NCBI RefSeq assembly: GCF_019976755.1
Contig: NZ_AP023441.1
Span: 6,011,501-6,075,500 of the forward strand
Direction of reading: 5' to 3'
DNA length: 64,000 nt
From: Nostoc sp. MS1
GTDB lineage: Bacteria; Cyanobacteriota; Cyanobacteriia; Cyanobacteriales; Nostocaceae
Part shown: one piece after another, positions 9,747 through 19,079 of the stretch
How the letters are laid out: each line of letters begins with the position of its first letter
Position numbering within the stretch: the first letter of the stretch is position 1
Program-made: the position numbers and the translations under genes
Notes under the pieces: model-generated
Database searches by the model: none
Told to the model about the DNA's origin: nothing
What the model saw: the letters and a program-made list of their open reading frames with translations, nothing else

Positions 9747-11408
9747 CTAATTTCTATCAATTGCGTCTCTTGTGGTTTTATATGCTTCAATGAATGTTCG
9801 GAAAGATTCTTCTGATATTTCATCTGCAATTAATCTTTGTGCTACTTCTCTCAGAATTACATCAATTTTTTGTTGTAGTAAATCTTTTTGCTGCATATCG
9901 TAATTGAGTAACTCGACAATTTCCTTAATGTACTTCGCTGCTAGTTCTCTTTGCTTCTTATCAATATTTTCTTGGTCAAATTTTGCTTCACGTTCTAGGG
10001 CTTCCCTAGTAGTTTTATACGCTTCGTTAAAAGTTCTAAAAGACTCTTGAGAAATTCTTTCTTGAATTAGGGCTTTAGCGGCGGCGTTAAAAGCTTCATC
10101 AAGTAGTTGTTGCCTAAAAACTACATCACCTATACTTTCATTCATCAATTTGATGGCTGATTCAATATATTCATCAGCCTCATTTTTTTTGCGGCTTTCT
10201 ACCCAAATTTTTATTTGTCGCAGCCAAGAAGAAATTAGTAAAGCAACTGTCAGAAGCAAAGCTACATAGTCAGCGTGTTCTTGGATAAACGAAGGTTGAC
10301 TTTGCTCGTAGAAAGCGATCGCTCCTGGATGAATCGGAGGAATACCAGGACTATTGGTAGTATCGGGCTGACTAATGGTAGCTACTAAAGGTTTTACTTC
10401 TGGATGATTGGTATCAACAACATTAGCTATTTCTCGCCGATTTTCAAATATAATTTGAGTTATTTCTTGAATAACATCTTGATCTACTTTATTACTAGCG
10501 AGTAATAATCTCGATACTGCTACCGTTGGTATATCTGTTTCTGGTATTGGCAGATTACCTCCATAGGCTCCTTCGGGAATTGTGGCACTTTCTAAGGCTG
10601 GATGCAGAATTTTCATTGCTTCTGCTTGTTCAATTGGCACTAATCTGCCGCTAGATTCTTGTACAAGTGTAGATATACTTCTATTACCTAAAGCACGGAC
10701 GCGAAATAGAGCATCTGCTTTTTTATCGAGAAAATCTTTATCTGCTAAACCATCGTTATAAGCAGGATTAGGTTTACCATTACTATCTAAACCTGTAATT
10801 TTTAAATCTTTTTCACTTAAGCCAAAATGCTTGGCTACTTGTTTAAAAGATTCATATTGTCCACCTTTTGCTGGGAGAGCAATTGTTTTCCCTCTGAGTT
10901 GAACAAATTTTTTAATATTGGGATCTCTAACTACTAGCTGAAATAGGTCTTTATATAATACGACTACAGTGCGTTCTGCCACTTGTAAGTTCGGCTCAGA
11001 TAATTGAGGATTACGGTTTCTGATTGTATTTATTTCTTCTGTAATTACATCAGTCTGAGCAGTTGCTAAATCCGCTTCGCCTTTTTCTAATTTTTCTAAA
11101 TTTTCTTTTGTTCCACCAGTGGCTACTACATCAATTTGAATGTTGGATTTGCGTTCAACTACTTCTTCGATTGCTTTACTGATGATATAACTTTCTCCTT
11201 TTTCATCTCCAGCAACAAGGATAAGTTTAGTACCGCTAAATCGATTTATAAAATTAAAACTAATAAATACTAATAAAGTTCCACTTGCCAGTCCTAACGA
11301 GAGAAGACCAAGCTTAGATACAGAGTCAATATCGCTAAAGCGTAAAGGAGTTTTGAACGCTGCCATATATGCAAATTCGGTTGCTTTAACAAGGCGCTTT
11401 ACCGTCAA
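9747..11408 (-). CDS. Membrane-anchored TAXI-type solute-binding protein
   Basis: This 553-residue protein has a TAXI-family (TRAP transporter) periplasmic binding domain at about 60-350, recognisable from LILVAGDEKGESYIISKAIEE, a VATGGTKENLEKL segment and LRGKTIALPAKGGQYESF. A hydrophobic segment near 33-53 anchors the N-terminus. A second one near 380-400 is followed by about 150 charged, helical residues that should lie in the cytoplasm. That tail contains an internal duplication: SFRTFNEAYKTTREA and SFRTFIEAYKTTRDA. No TRAP membrane subunits are adjacent, so it may be a sensor or receptor rather than a transporter part. Ligand unknown. Confidence 0.75.
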   Translation of the reverse strand: MTVKRLVKATEFAYMAAFKTPLRFSDIDSVSKLGLLSLGLASGTLLVFISFNFINRFSGTKLILVAGDEKGESYIISKAIEEVVERKSNIQIDVVATGGTKENLEKLEKGEADLATAQTDVITEEINTIRNRNPQLSEPNLQVAERTVVVLYKDLFQLVVRDPNIKKFVQLRGKTIALPAKGGQYESFKQVAKHFGLSEKDLKITGLDSNGKPNPAYNDGLADKDFLDKKADALFRVRALGNRSISTLVQESSGRLVPIEQAEAMKILHPALESATIPEGAYGGNLPIPETDIPTVAVSRLLLASNKVDQDVIQEITQIIFENRREIANVVDTNHPEVKPLVATISQPDTTNSPGIPPIHPGAIAFYEQSQPSFIQEHADYVALLLTVALLISSWLRQIKIWVESRKKNEADEYIESAIKLMNESIGDVVFRQQLLDEAFNAAAKALIQERISQESFRTFNEAYKTTREALEREAKFDQENIDKKQRELAAKYIKEIVELLNYDMQQKDLLQQKIDVILREVAQRLIADEISEESFRTFIEAYKTTRDAIDRN

Positions 11409-11524
11409 TAATCCTCACACTTAGTTATTTATACTAATTTAAGTATAAGTTATGAATAAGTTAATTTTTTAACAACTAGGTGAAAAATAGAAAGGCCGTG
11501 CTGGCCCCGATGGTTTAAGAAAAG

Positions 11525-12086
11525 CTCACGCAAAGGCGCATTCGCGTAGCGTCTGTCTACGACACGCTGCGCGAACGTAGAGAAGGCGCAAAGAAGGAAG
11601 AAAAAATGAGGGAAAATGAGATCGCTAAGGAGATTGTTGATGCTGCATACAAGATTCACACAACTTTGGGGCCTGGTTTATTGGAATCTGTGTATGAGGC
11701 GGTGTTGGCTTACGAGTTGGAAAAGCGGGGGTTACGGGTGGCAAGGCAGCAAGCTATTCCAGTAGTTTATGAAACTGTACATTTAGAGGAAGGGTTTCGA
11801 GCAGATTTGATTGTTGAAAATCAGGTGATTGTCGAACTTAAGTCAGTCGAAACCGTACACCCCGTACACAAAAACAACTGCTAACTTACCTTCGCCTTGC
11901 TAATAAGCGCCTTGGCTTACTCATAAACTTTGGTTCCTTCCTAATCAAAGATGGAATCACAAGAGTTGTAAACAACTTATAACCTTACATAAAGACGCAA
12001 AGATTCTAAACATTCCTTTGCGTCTTCTCTACGTTCGCGCAGCGTGTCGTAGACAGACGCTACGCGAATGCGCCTTTGCGTGAGCC
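11525..12086. mobile_element. Cassette bounded by ~70-bp inverted repeats
   Basis: Bases 11525-11593 and 12016-12086 are near-identical inverted copies of about 70 bp. Both contain CTCACGCAAAGGCGCATTCG, a GTAGCGTCTGTCTACGACAC segment and TCTACGTTCGCGC on the complementary side. Each copy is itself rich in small palindromes. The only gene between them is a broken GxxExxY gene. The right copy stops 2 bp past the stop codon of the convergent bciB gene. No target duplication is obvious. This could be a non-autonomous mobile cassette or two independent insertions of a dispersed repeat. Confidence 0.6.
11606..11982 (+). pseudogene. GxxExxY family protein gene, frameshifted
   Basis: The first 92 residues show the GxxExxY family hallmark (GPGLLESVYEAVLAYEL) and the nuclease-like core FRADLIVENQVIVELKSVE. 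After PVHK the frame meets a stop at 11882. If one A is restored to the short A-run near 11868-11872, the frame continues as QLLTYLRLANKRLGLLINFG and ends VVNNL at the TAA of 11980-11982, the usual length and ending for this family. The gene is therefore either broken by a 1-base deletion or carries a sequencing error. Family members resemble PD-(D/E)XK nucleases, but their role is unknown. It sits alone inside an inverted-repeat cassette. Confidence 0.85.
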
Positions 12087-12087
12087 A

Positions 12088-13281
12088 TTACTCAGGTAAC
12101 TTATACTGCCCAACGATACGCTTGGCAAACTCAGGTACATGAGCTTCTAACTTCTCCCCATGATTCCGCTTCACATACAAATAATTCCTTGTAAAGTGGG
12201 AATCAATTGAAAATCTGGCGTACTCCAAACCTTTAGGGCCAATTTTGTCAATCACCACACCCATAAGTTTTGCTGCCCACATAGGCAGAGTTACACCCTT
12301 ATCATAGGCGGGTATCCCCTGCTGTACGGCTTCTTTCCTATTTCCCTGAGACATCACAGGCTGGGTATCCAACTGGTCTTTTACTAAGTCCAGCATTTCT
12401 TTACCAGTATCATTTCTAACTACAATCCACTGCCAGCCGAAGGGTGCGCCCATATAACCAACTACTAAATCGGCTAGGGAGTTGACGTAATCAAAGCAAC
12501 TCATGCAGGAAGGCGCAAAAACATCTTTGAGTTGGTTAGTTTTCAACCCAAAGAAGGGTACTTTCTCAATTGAGCCATCCTCATGCTTGAAGTGAATGCG
12601 GAAATCCTGCATGAACTCATAGTGTACGACTGTATCAGGCGATCGGCTGGTGGTTTCTAAGAACTTTTGCAGTCCAGCACGGCTGACGTTATCTACGCAT
12701 GGTGTACCTAAAACGTAAAGCTTTTCTAAGCCTAGTTTTTTCTCTACAGCACGTAACGCCTGAATTTGGCAACCTACACCAATTACTAATAGTCGCTTCA
12801 TCCCTGATTTTTCCACCTGTTCCAGTATGGAAAGGTTAGGGGAGAGTGTAGGCTTATTTACCCGTGCTGCCAGTATTTCCTCTGGGGTACGAGCAATCAC
12901 AGGCATCGGTTGGAAGCGGTCTTCTTTGGTGTTCTGCACACAGACAACGCCTTCAACTAAGCCGCGATTCAGCATTTCTATGGCAATGGTGCTGACTATA
13001 CCAGTCCATTGTGCGCCTTCGATGGGTTGTTGTTTCTTCGCTGCCATCATGTCTTGATGCACACCGAAGTAGAGTTCATCGGGGTTATCGAGGTCGCGCG
13101 ATCGCGTATGGGTTTCTTCTTCCAGTGTATCTATTTGCTGGGTAATAAAAGCGCAGGCTTCCTTGACATAGTGAATGTAGTATGTATCGCACAGTCCACA
13201 TTCGCTGCATAGTTCTTTGGCTGGGCGACGGCTACCGGGTTTTAAGGCTTTAGCTTTTTGGTGAGGAGTAAGCGAGGTCAT
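12088..13281 (-). CDS. bciB: Ferredoxin-dependent 8-vinyl (divinyl) reductase, FrhB-like
   Basis: This 397-residue protein belongs to the coenzyme F420 hydrogenase beta-subunit (FrhB) family, in the cyanobacterial branch that reduces the 8-vinyl group of divinyl (proto)chlorophyllide and is related to plant 7-hydroxymethyl chlorophyll reductase. Iron-sulfur cysteines are visible at the N-terminus (CSECGLC, C25, C28, C31) and in the APSCMSCFDY segment. A flavin/NAD-like region VIGVGCQIQALRAV lies in the middle. Assignment to BciB rests on overall resemblance to the cyanobacterial divinyl reductase. The 3' end abuts an inverted repeat copy. Confidence 0.85.
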   Translation of the reverse strand: MTSLTPHQKAKALKPGSRRPAKELCSECGLCDTYYIHYVKEACAFITQQIDTLEEETHTRSRDLDNPDELYFGVHQDMMAAKKQQPIEGAQWTGIVSTIAIEMLNRGLVEGVVCVQNTKEDRFQPMPVIARTPEEILAARVNKPTLSPNLSILEQVEKSGMKRLLVIGVGCQIQALRAVEKKLGLEKLYVLGTPCVDNVSRAGLQKFLETTSRSPDTVVHYEFMQDFRIHFKHEDGSIEKVPFFGLKTNQLKDVFAPSCMSCFDYVNSLADLVVGYMGAPFGWQWIVVRNDTGKEMLDLVKDQLDTQPVMSQGNRKEAVQQGIPAYDKGVTLPMWAAKLMGVVIDKIGPKGLEYARFSIDSHFTRNYLYVKRNHGEKLEAHVPEFAKRIVGQYKLPE

Positions 13282-13440
13282 ATTAAGCGCAATTTGTTAT
13301 CTCAAAACTTAAGATAGCGGAAGCTCGCACCCAATACAAAATTGAGAGACAAAAATCTAGAATTTATTGGTTTTGGCTGGGCATTAACTATGTAATCGGA
13401 ATACTATTTAAGTATTTTAAAATATCAGTGTCAATCATAA

Positions 13441-15174
13441 ATGGCTGGAGATTATCAAACAGGTGCAGCATTTATTGCTGGAGGAAGTCTAACTGGTGCA
13501 GGTGTTTCGGCTACAGTTGGCGGAATGGGATTAGCAGGAGGATTCGGTGCAGTTGGTGTAGGTACAACTCCTGTGGTTGCGGCTGGTGCTGTAGCTGGTG
13601 TGGCTGCTTATGGTGTGTGGAAAGCAGTTACAGAGGTAGATAGTGTGGCTGTTAGTGCAATGGGAATTGGTGCTGTTGGCGGTGTTGCTTGTTCTGGCGT
13701 ATTCGGTGGTATGGGGTTAGTAGCACCAAAAATTGGGCTGGCGTTTGGTATTGGTACTGTACCAATGGCAGGTATTGGTGCAGTAGTGGGGCTTGCATCT
13801 TATGGTATCGCCAAACTTTTAGACGAATCTGAAGTTAAAGAAACTCCTGCTCAAGTTTTTGAGCGTATGGAAGAAAAAGTCTTAGAGATGGATTACTATA
13901 GTGCCGCAGTCAGAGAGTTAGAGCTATTTTTGTCGGGAGAGGATCTCAACCGAAAGTTTGCAACATTAGAAGTTGAGGATGAGTTAGAAGCGCTTAAGGC
14001 TGAATTTAGTAATAATTCATCTGCCAAAACTGAACCAGCAGTCATCTCTATAAAAATGCAGTCTTCAGGAAGGTGGAAATGTATACAAACACTCAAAGGT
14101 CATTTAGCTAGAGTTAATGCGATCGCTATTACCCCTGATGGTGAAACTTTAGTCAGTGGTAGTGATGACAGACAAGTTCATCTTTGGAACTTAAAAACAG
14201 GAAAATGGCTTTACACCTTTACTGGACAAGCTGAGGCAGTTTTATCTGTTGCTATCAGTCCTGATGGACAGCAAGTTATTAGTGGGAGTGTAGATCGAAA
14301 AATTAGTTGTTGGCAACTGAATACAAGAAAATTCTTACGAACATTCTTTCACGCAAATTCTCCTTATAGCCATGATGGGTTTGTTAACTCGGTTGCTTTT
14401 AGCCCTGATGGAAAATATATTGCTAGTGGAAGCACTGATGGTAGTATCAGAATTTGGGGACGCTACACTGGTCATCTAAAACAAACCTTAAGTGAACACA
14501 AAAACTCGGTTCTATCTGTTGCTTTCAGTCCTGATGGTAAGACACTGGTAAGTTGCGGTGCTGATAAAGTTATCAGAATTTGGGATTTGAATACTTGGAA
14601 ACAGCGCTACATTATTACTGAAAATTTAGGAGCCGTGAGTACAGTTGTTATTACTCATGATAGTCAAACTTTGATTAGCTGTAGTAAAGACAATGCAATC
14701 AGGTTGTGGAATCTTGAGACAGGAAAATTACTCTTTACATTAACAGAACACTCAGCAGCAATATCTAGTCTTGCTATAAGTCCTGACGGAAGAATCTTAG
14801 CCAGTAGTAGCCGAGATGGCATCATTAAACTGTGGAATTTACATAACAAACAAGTAATACAGACTCTTGATGGTCTGAGTCCTGTTACTTTTAGCCCTGA
14901 TGGTAAAACGCTAGTGAGTGGTGGTAAAAACGCTAGTGTAAAAATCTGGATGCAAACTCAAAATAATGCTAACTTTTCTGGGGAATGGTGGGAAGTTTTG
15001 GGTGTAGATGAAAAGGCAAATTCTCAGGAAGTAAAGTTTGCCTACCTGCAATTAGCAAGAAAATATCATCCTGATATTAACAATTGCGCAAATTCAGCAG
15101 ATGTGATGCAAGCAATTAATCAGGCTTACGCAGCCTACAATGAGCAAATGAATACAAAAAGCTTTGATATATAG
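13441..15174 (+). CDS. Glycine-rich membrane / WD40 / J-domain protein
   Basis: This 577-residue protein joins three parts. Residues 1-125 are Gly/Ala/Val-rich and hydrophobic, with glycine-zipper-like patterns, suggesting membrane insertion. Residues about 212-510 hold seven WD40 repeats, enough for one beta-propeller (recurring SPDG and IRIW motifs). The last 65 residues form a DnaJ J-domain with an intact HPD at 543-545, so it should stimulate an Hsp70. No signal peptide is seen. It stands alone, preceded by a 159-bp AT-rich spacer. The role is unknown; a membrane-tethered adaptor that brings DnaK to a bound partner is an inference. Confidence 0.85.
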   Translation: MAGDYQTGAAFIAGGSLTGAGVSATVGGMGLAGGFGAVGVGTTPVVAAGAVAGVAAYGVWKAVTEVDSVAVSAMGIGAVGGVACSGVFGGMGLVAPKIGLAFGIGTVPMAGIGAVVGLASYGIAKLLDESEVKETPAQVFERMEEKVLEMDYYSAAVRELELFLSGEDLNRKFATLEVEDELEALKAEFSNNSSAKTEPAVISIKMQSSGRWKCIQTLKGHLARVNAIAITPDGETLVSGSDDRQVHLWNLKTGKWLYTFTGQAEAVLSVAISPDGQQVISGSVDRKISCWQLNTRKFLRTFFHANSPYSHDGFVNSVAFSPDGKYIASGSTDGSIRIWGRYTGHLKQTLSEHKNSVLSVAFSPDGKTLVSCGADKVIRIWDLNTWKQRYIITENLGAVSTVVITHDSQTLISCSKDNAIRLWNLETGKLLFTLTEHSAAISSLAISPDGRILASSSRDGIIKLWNLHNKQVIQTLDGLSPVTFSPDGKTLVSGGKNASVKIWMQTQNNANFSGEWWEVLGVDEKANSQEVKFAYLQLARKYHPDINNCANSADVMQAINQAYAAYNEQMNTKSFDI

Positions 15175-15261
15175 AACGTTATTTCTATTTTTTTGAAATA
15201 CATTCCAAAATTATGAAAGGCTAAGAAATTTAATAATTTAAAATTCCTAGCCCATTGCAAA

Positions 15262-17091
15262 CTACTCAATTTTCAAGTTAAAAGGCAACCGCGCATACAC
15301 ACCTTGGGGGTCATTCATTTTCTGCAAAATCGCAAATTCCTGTTGCAATTTCTGCAATTCAGTTGTTAATGGATCGGTTGGTTTATTGACTAACTTCTCA
15401 AGCCCTAAAGCAACACTAATATCCTCGACTGCTCCTCCAAAAAAGCGCTCCTCAAAAGAGCTTTCTCTGGGATACTCTCTTAACTCCCAATCTTTACCTA
15501 ACTTAGCTTCTTTAGCAGCATATTCTACAGCCGCATCTAAACCACCAATTTCATCAACTAAACCGATTTGTTGTGCTGCTACACCAGACCAAACTCTACC
15601 TTGAGCAATTTCTGCTACTTTTTGGGTGGGTAACTTACGACCTTGAGCAACTTTGTTGACGAACATATTGTAAATACGGTTAACACTGCGCTGATAAATG
15701 GCTATCTCTTCGGGTGATTTAGGACGAGAAACGGTTTGACTATCAGCATAACGGGCGGTTTTGACAGAATCCCAAGTGATACCATTATCGTTTGCTAGTT
15801 TCTGTCCGTTAAATAATATGCCAAATACACCAATGGAACCTGTGATTGTGTTGGGTTCAGCGAAAATTCTGTTAGAGTCGGTGGCTATCCAGTAACCACC
15901 GGAAGCGGCGTAATCACCCATAGATACAATGACAGGCTTGGTTTGACGAGTCAGGCGGATTTCTCGTTGCATAACTTCCGAGGCTGTGGCGCTACCACCT
16001 GGACTATTAATTCGCAAAATTACTGCTTTAACGTTGTCATCTTGCCTGATTGTATTAAAGAGCCGGGCAAAGCGATCGCCTCCAATTTGCCCTTCTTCGC
16101 CTTGACCATCGACAATATCGCCTTCAGCATAAACCACGGCGATCTTGTTCTTAGAGTCTTTATTTATACCAAACTGCTCACCAGGAACTTGAGCGTATCG
16201 ACGCAAGCTAATCTGTTTAAATGTCTTATCGTCTTTTTCGCTACCTGTTAACTCTTTGAGGTCAGCAACTATTTCATCGTTATATACTACCTGATCTACT
16301 AAGCCGTTGCTTTTAGCGGCTGTGGGTTCTAAAGATGACTGACTATCTGCGATCGCTTGTAGTTTTTGCGGGTCAATTTTCCGGCTCTTACCGACTGTAG
16401 TACGCCATTCACTCCAAACATCGTCCAATAATTTCTGGGTTTGTTCGCGGTTTTCTGGACTGAGTTTATTTAAGACAAATGGTTCAACTGCTCCCTTAAA
16501 TTTTCCTACTCGCACAACCTGAACGCCAATACCGTACTTTTGTAATGCTCCCGCTAAAAACATCGGTTGGCTACTCAAACCATTGACTTCTAATTCACCC
16601 AAGGGGTTCAGTGCAACGGTATCCGCTACCGAACTCAGGTAATATTCCTTCTCTGACCAATCTACACCGTAGGCGATGACCTTTTTCCCTGATTTGCGAA
16701 AATCTTCTAAGGCTTTGCGGATTTCTTTCAAAGAAGCATAGCCTAAGCTGTTACTGCCACGAGTACCATCTAGGTAAATGGCTACAATACGTTTATCCCG
16801 TCCTGCTTTTTCTATAGTGTCGAGAACACTACGCAGCGTCATCCGCTCTTGTACTACACCTGAGAGTCTATTTTGCAGTTCTTCGCCAGCACTGGGTTGT
16901 CTTTCGGTGATGTTCATCGATAAGTCAAACACCAATACTGATTTATTTTTAACTACTGGCCCTGTACTACTAGAACTAGCAGCAGCAAATAACAATAATA
17001 AAAGTCCTGTAGTTCCAACACCTGCGAATATAAATAGTCCAAATAAAGTGCCTAGTAAACTAGCAAGAGTTTGTTTAAGAAAGTTATTCAT
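15262..17091 (-). CDS. sppA: Signal peptide peptidase SppA, 67-kDa type
   Basis: This 609-residue protein is a long, two-domain SppA (protease IV), which degrades leftover signal peptides in the membrane. It has one N-terminal membrane segment (about 10-38). The catalytic lysine is expected at K199 in GKFKGAVEPF and the nucleophile at S397 in MGDYAASGGYW, the arrangement of the E. coli enzyme with Lys in the first repeat and Ser in the second. The SPGGS segment near 363-367 belongs to the active-site region. Length matches the family. An STRR lies just before the start. Confidence 0.93.
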   Translation of the reverse strand: MNNFLKQTLASLLGTLFGLFIFAGVGTTGLLLLLFAAASSSSTGPVVKNKSVLVFDLSMNITERQPSAGEELQNRLSGVVQERMTLRSVLDTIEKAGRDKRIVAIYLDGTRGSNSLGYASLKEIRKALEDFRKSGKKVIAYGVDWSEKEYYLSSVADTVALNPLGELEVNGLSSQPMFLAGALQKYGIGVQVVRVGKFKGAVEPFVLNKLSPENREQTQKLLDDVWSEWRTTVGKSRKIDPQKLQAIADSQSSLEPTAAKSNGLVDQVVYNDEIVADLKELTGSEKDDKTFKQISLRRYAQVPGEQFGINKDSKNKIAVVYAEGDIVDGQGEEGQIGGDRFARLFNTIRQDDNVKAVILRINSPGGSATASEVMQREIRLTRQTKPVIVSMGDYAASGGYWIATDSNRIFAEPNTITGSIGVFGILFNGQKLANDNGITWDSVKTARYADSQTVSRPKSPEEIAIYQRSVNRIYNMFVNKVAQGRKLPTQKVAEIAQGRVWSGVAAQQIGLVDEIGGLDAAVEYAAKEAKLGKDWELREYPRESSFEERFFGGAVEDISVALGLEKLVNKPTDPLTTELQKLQQEFAILQKMNDPQGVYARLPFNLKIE

Positions 17092-17154
17092 TAGTTATTA
17101 GTCATTATTCATTAGTCATTAGTCCATAAAAATCATTACAGACTAACTAGTTAC

Positions 17155-18255
17155 TTATTGTAGGCGTTTTAAACTGTGAGAGTGTTTTAACTGATGTAAA
17201 GTAGCGTTGCCAGTACAAAATAATACTGTGGTGATTTCGGCAATTAAGACTTCGGCTAAGTCTTGTAAGGCGGCTTCTGATTCTACGGCCGCTTGGAGGA
17301 AAGGCATAGCTAAACCAGCGATATCTGCTCCTAAAGCGATCGCTTTGGCGACATCTAGTCCATCACGCAAACCACCAGAAGCGATTAAGGGAATATGGGG
17401 AGCGATCGCTCTTACACTGGTAATACACTCGGCTGTCGGTATACCCCAATCGGCAAAAGTTTTACCTAAGCGTCGCTGCATAGCGTTCTCTGCCCTTTCC
17501 CCTTCTACCTTTGCCCAAGAAGTACCACCTGCACCAGCCACATCAATGGCTTGTACTCCCGCCTCAATAAGTTTCTTCGCCATTGCACCAGAAATGCCGT
17601 TACCCACTTCTTTGGCAATCACTGGCACTGACAATTCGGTGCATAATTTAGATATTTTGTCAAGCAACCCGCGAAAATTGACATCGCCCTTTGGTTGAAT
17701 ACACTCTTGTAGGGGGTTTATATGCAGAATCAAAGCATCCGCCTCTAGCATATCGATGATTTTTAGACACTCATCTAAACCATATTTGTAATTTAGTTGC
17801 ACTGCTCCCACATTAGCGAACAGCAACACATCGGGAGCATACTTACGAATAGCAAATGTTTCCGCCACCTGGGGTTTTTCCACCGCCACCCGTTGGGAAC
17901 CCACACCCATCGCCAATTTATAATGTTGAGCGAGTTCAGCTAAACGTTGGTTAATCATTCCCGCTTGTTCAGTTCCCCCAGTCATGGAGGAGATTAACAA
18001 GGGTGCATTAAGTTTCTTACCTAGAAAAGTTGTGCTGAGATCGATATCGTTGCGGTCTATTTCTGGTAGACAACAATGGGTAAAGCGATAGCGTTCTAGT
18101 CCATTGGTAGTTTCGCGGAATTGTACATCTTCTTCCAAGCAGATGCGGATGTGGTCTGCTTTGCGTGATTGAGTTTGAGCAGAGTTGCTAGTAGTAGAGG
18201 CGTTCACTGGTGGGGATGACTCATAGCAGGTAATTACTATTGTATGATTACTCAC
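17155..18255 (-). CDS. fni: Type 2 isopentenyl-diphosphate isomerase
   Basis: This 366-residue FMN enzyme interconverts isopentenyl and dimethylallyl diphosphate for carotenoids, phytol and quinone tails. Family features are SMTGGTEQAG, the GVGSQR segment, LHINPLQECIQPKGD with the proposed catalytic Gln, and the phosphate/FMN-binding stretches DVAGAGGTSWAKVE and IASGGLRDGLDVAKA. The first 25 residues are less conserved, and translation could begin further in, but no better start is obvious. It does not appear to be in an operon; sppA lies 63 bp downstream. Confidence 0.94.
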   Translation of the reverse strand: MSNHTIVITCYESSPPVNASTTSNSAQTQSRKADHIRICLEEDVQFRETTNGLERYRFTHCCLPEIDRNDIDLSTTFLGKKLNAPLLISSMTGGTEQAGMINQRLAELAQHYKLAMGVGSQRVAVEKPQVAETFAIRKYAPDVLLFANVGAVQLNYKYGLDECLKIIDMLEADALILHINPLQECIQPKGDVNFRGLLDKISKLCTELSVPVIAKEVGNGISGAMAKKLIEAGVQAIDVAGAGGTSWAKVEGERAENAMQRRLGKTFADWGIPTAECITSVRAIAPHIPLIASGGLRDGLDVAKAIALGADIAGLAMPFLQAAVESEAALQDLAEVLIAEITTVLFCTGNATLHQLKHSHSLKRLQ

Positions 18256-18381
18256 GCAGTGGCAGGTACTTGTTTACAGCCGGACGAAAATCTTAGTTAA
18301 CTTTTCACTTAACTAGAACGTTAAACTAGCAAAGGTAGGTTGACAATATCAATATAAAAAGACACTTACGAGGTGTTAAAA

Positions 18382-18984
18382 ATGCACAAACACTTTTTTA
18401 CTTGGATCCGTCAATTGTTACGTTCTTTATTGCTAGTGATTGTGAGCATAGGGATTTTAGCAACAGTCTATGGAACATTCAATTTATTGAACAAAGGAGA
18501 GAATGTTATAGCTACCAATGATCAACAAGTTCTCAGCAGTAATTCTATATCACTGGTTAATGTCAGTTTTGAAAACAAGCCAACCAAATCTTATTCAGGA
18601 ACAAGAGACATTAAAGTTTATCGTAGTCCCTCATGTAATTGTTGTGGTGGTTGGGTGGAACATATGCAAAAGAATGGTTTTAACATCCAAGCAGATATCA
18701 AAACTGATGATGTGGATGCAATTAAACAAAAATATAACTTGCCTCCAGAGTTAGCATCTTGTCACACAGCAATTATTGATGGCTATGTCATGGAAGGACA
18801 TATTCCCGCCGACGATATTAATAATTTTCTGCAACAAAAGCCTCCAGTTAGAGGTTTATCTGTACCAGGAATGGTTATCGGTACACCAGGAATGGAATCA
18901 GGAGACATAAAGCAGCCATTTACAGTCATGACATTTGATAAAACAGGTAAAATTGCAGCATTTAAAGAGTATCTATCTTACTGA
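18382..18984 (+). CDS. DUF411 metal-binding protein, membrane-anchored
   Basis: This protein of about 200 residues has one N-terminal hydrophobic segment and a periplasmic DUF411 domain with the cysteine cluster SPSCNCCGGW and the conserved ending VPGMVIGTPGME. DUF411 proteins are often linked to copper or other metal handling, but no metal gene is adjacent. The start chosen is ATG 18382, because the GAGG ribosome-binding sequence (18370-18373) sits at suitable spacing before it and overlaps the alternative GTG at 18373. Both give the same domain. Confidence 0.82.
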   Translation: MHKHFFTWIRQLLRSLLLVIVSIGILATVYGTFNLLNKGENVIATNDQQVLSSNSISLVNVSFENKPTKSYSGTRDIKVYRSPSCNCCGGWVEHMQKNGFNIQADIKTDDVDAIKQKYNLPPELASCHTAIIDGYVMEGHIPADDINNFLQQKPPVRGLSVPGMVIGTPGMESGDIKQPFTVMTFDKTGKIAAFKEYLSY

Positions 18985-19079
18985 AATAAAGAAGATGGAT
19001 GAAGATTTGAAAGTCTCCCATGCCAAAGCAAAAGAATGATCACAATCGACAATTTTTAGTTTATACATATTAAATTAAT

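Noticed and set aside
18340..18360. TTGACA followed by TATAAA before the DUF411 gene as a promoter
   Set aside because: The two boxes are only about 7 bp apart, too close for a standard promoter.
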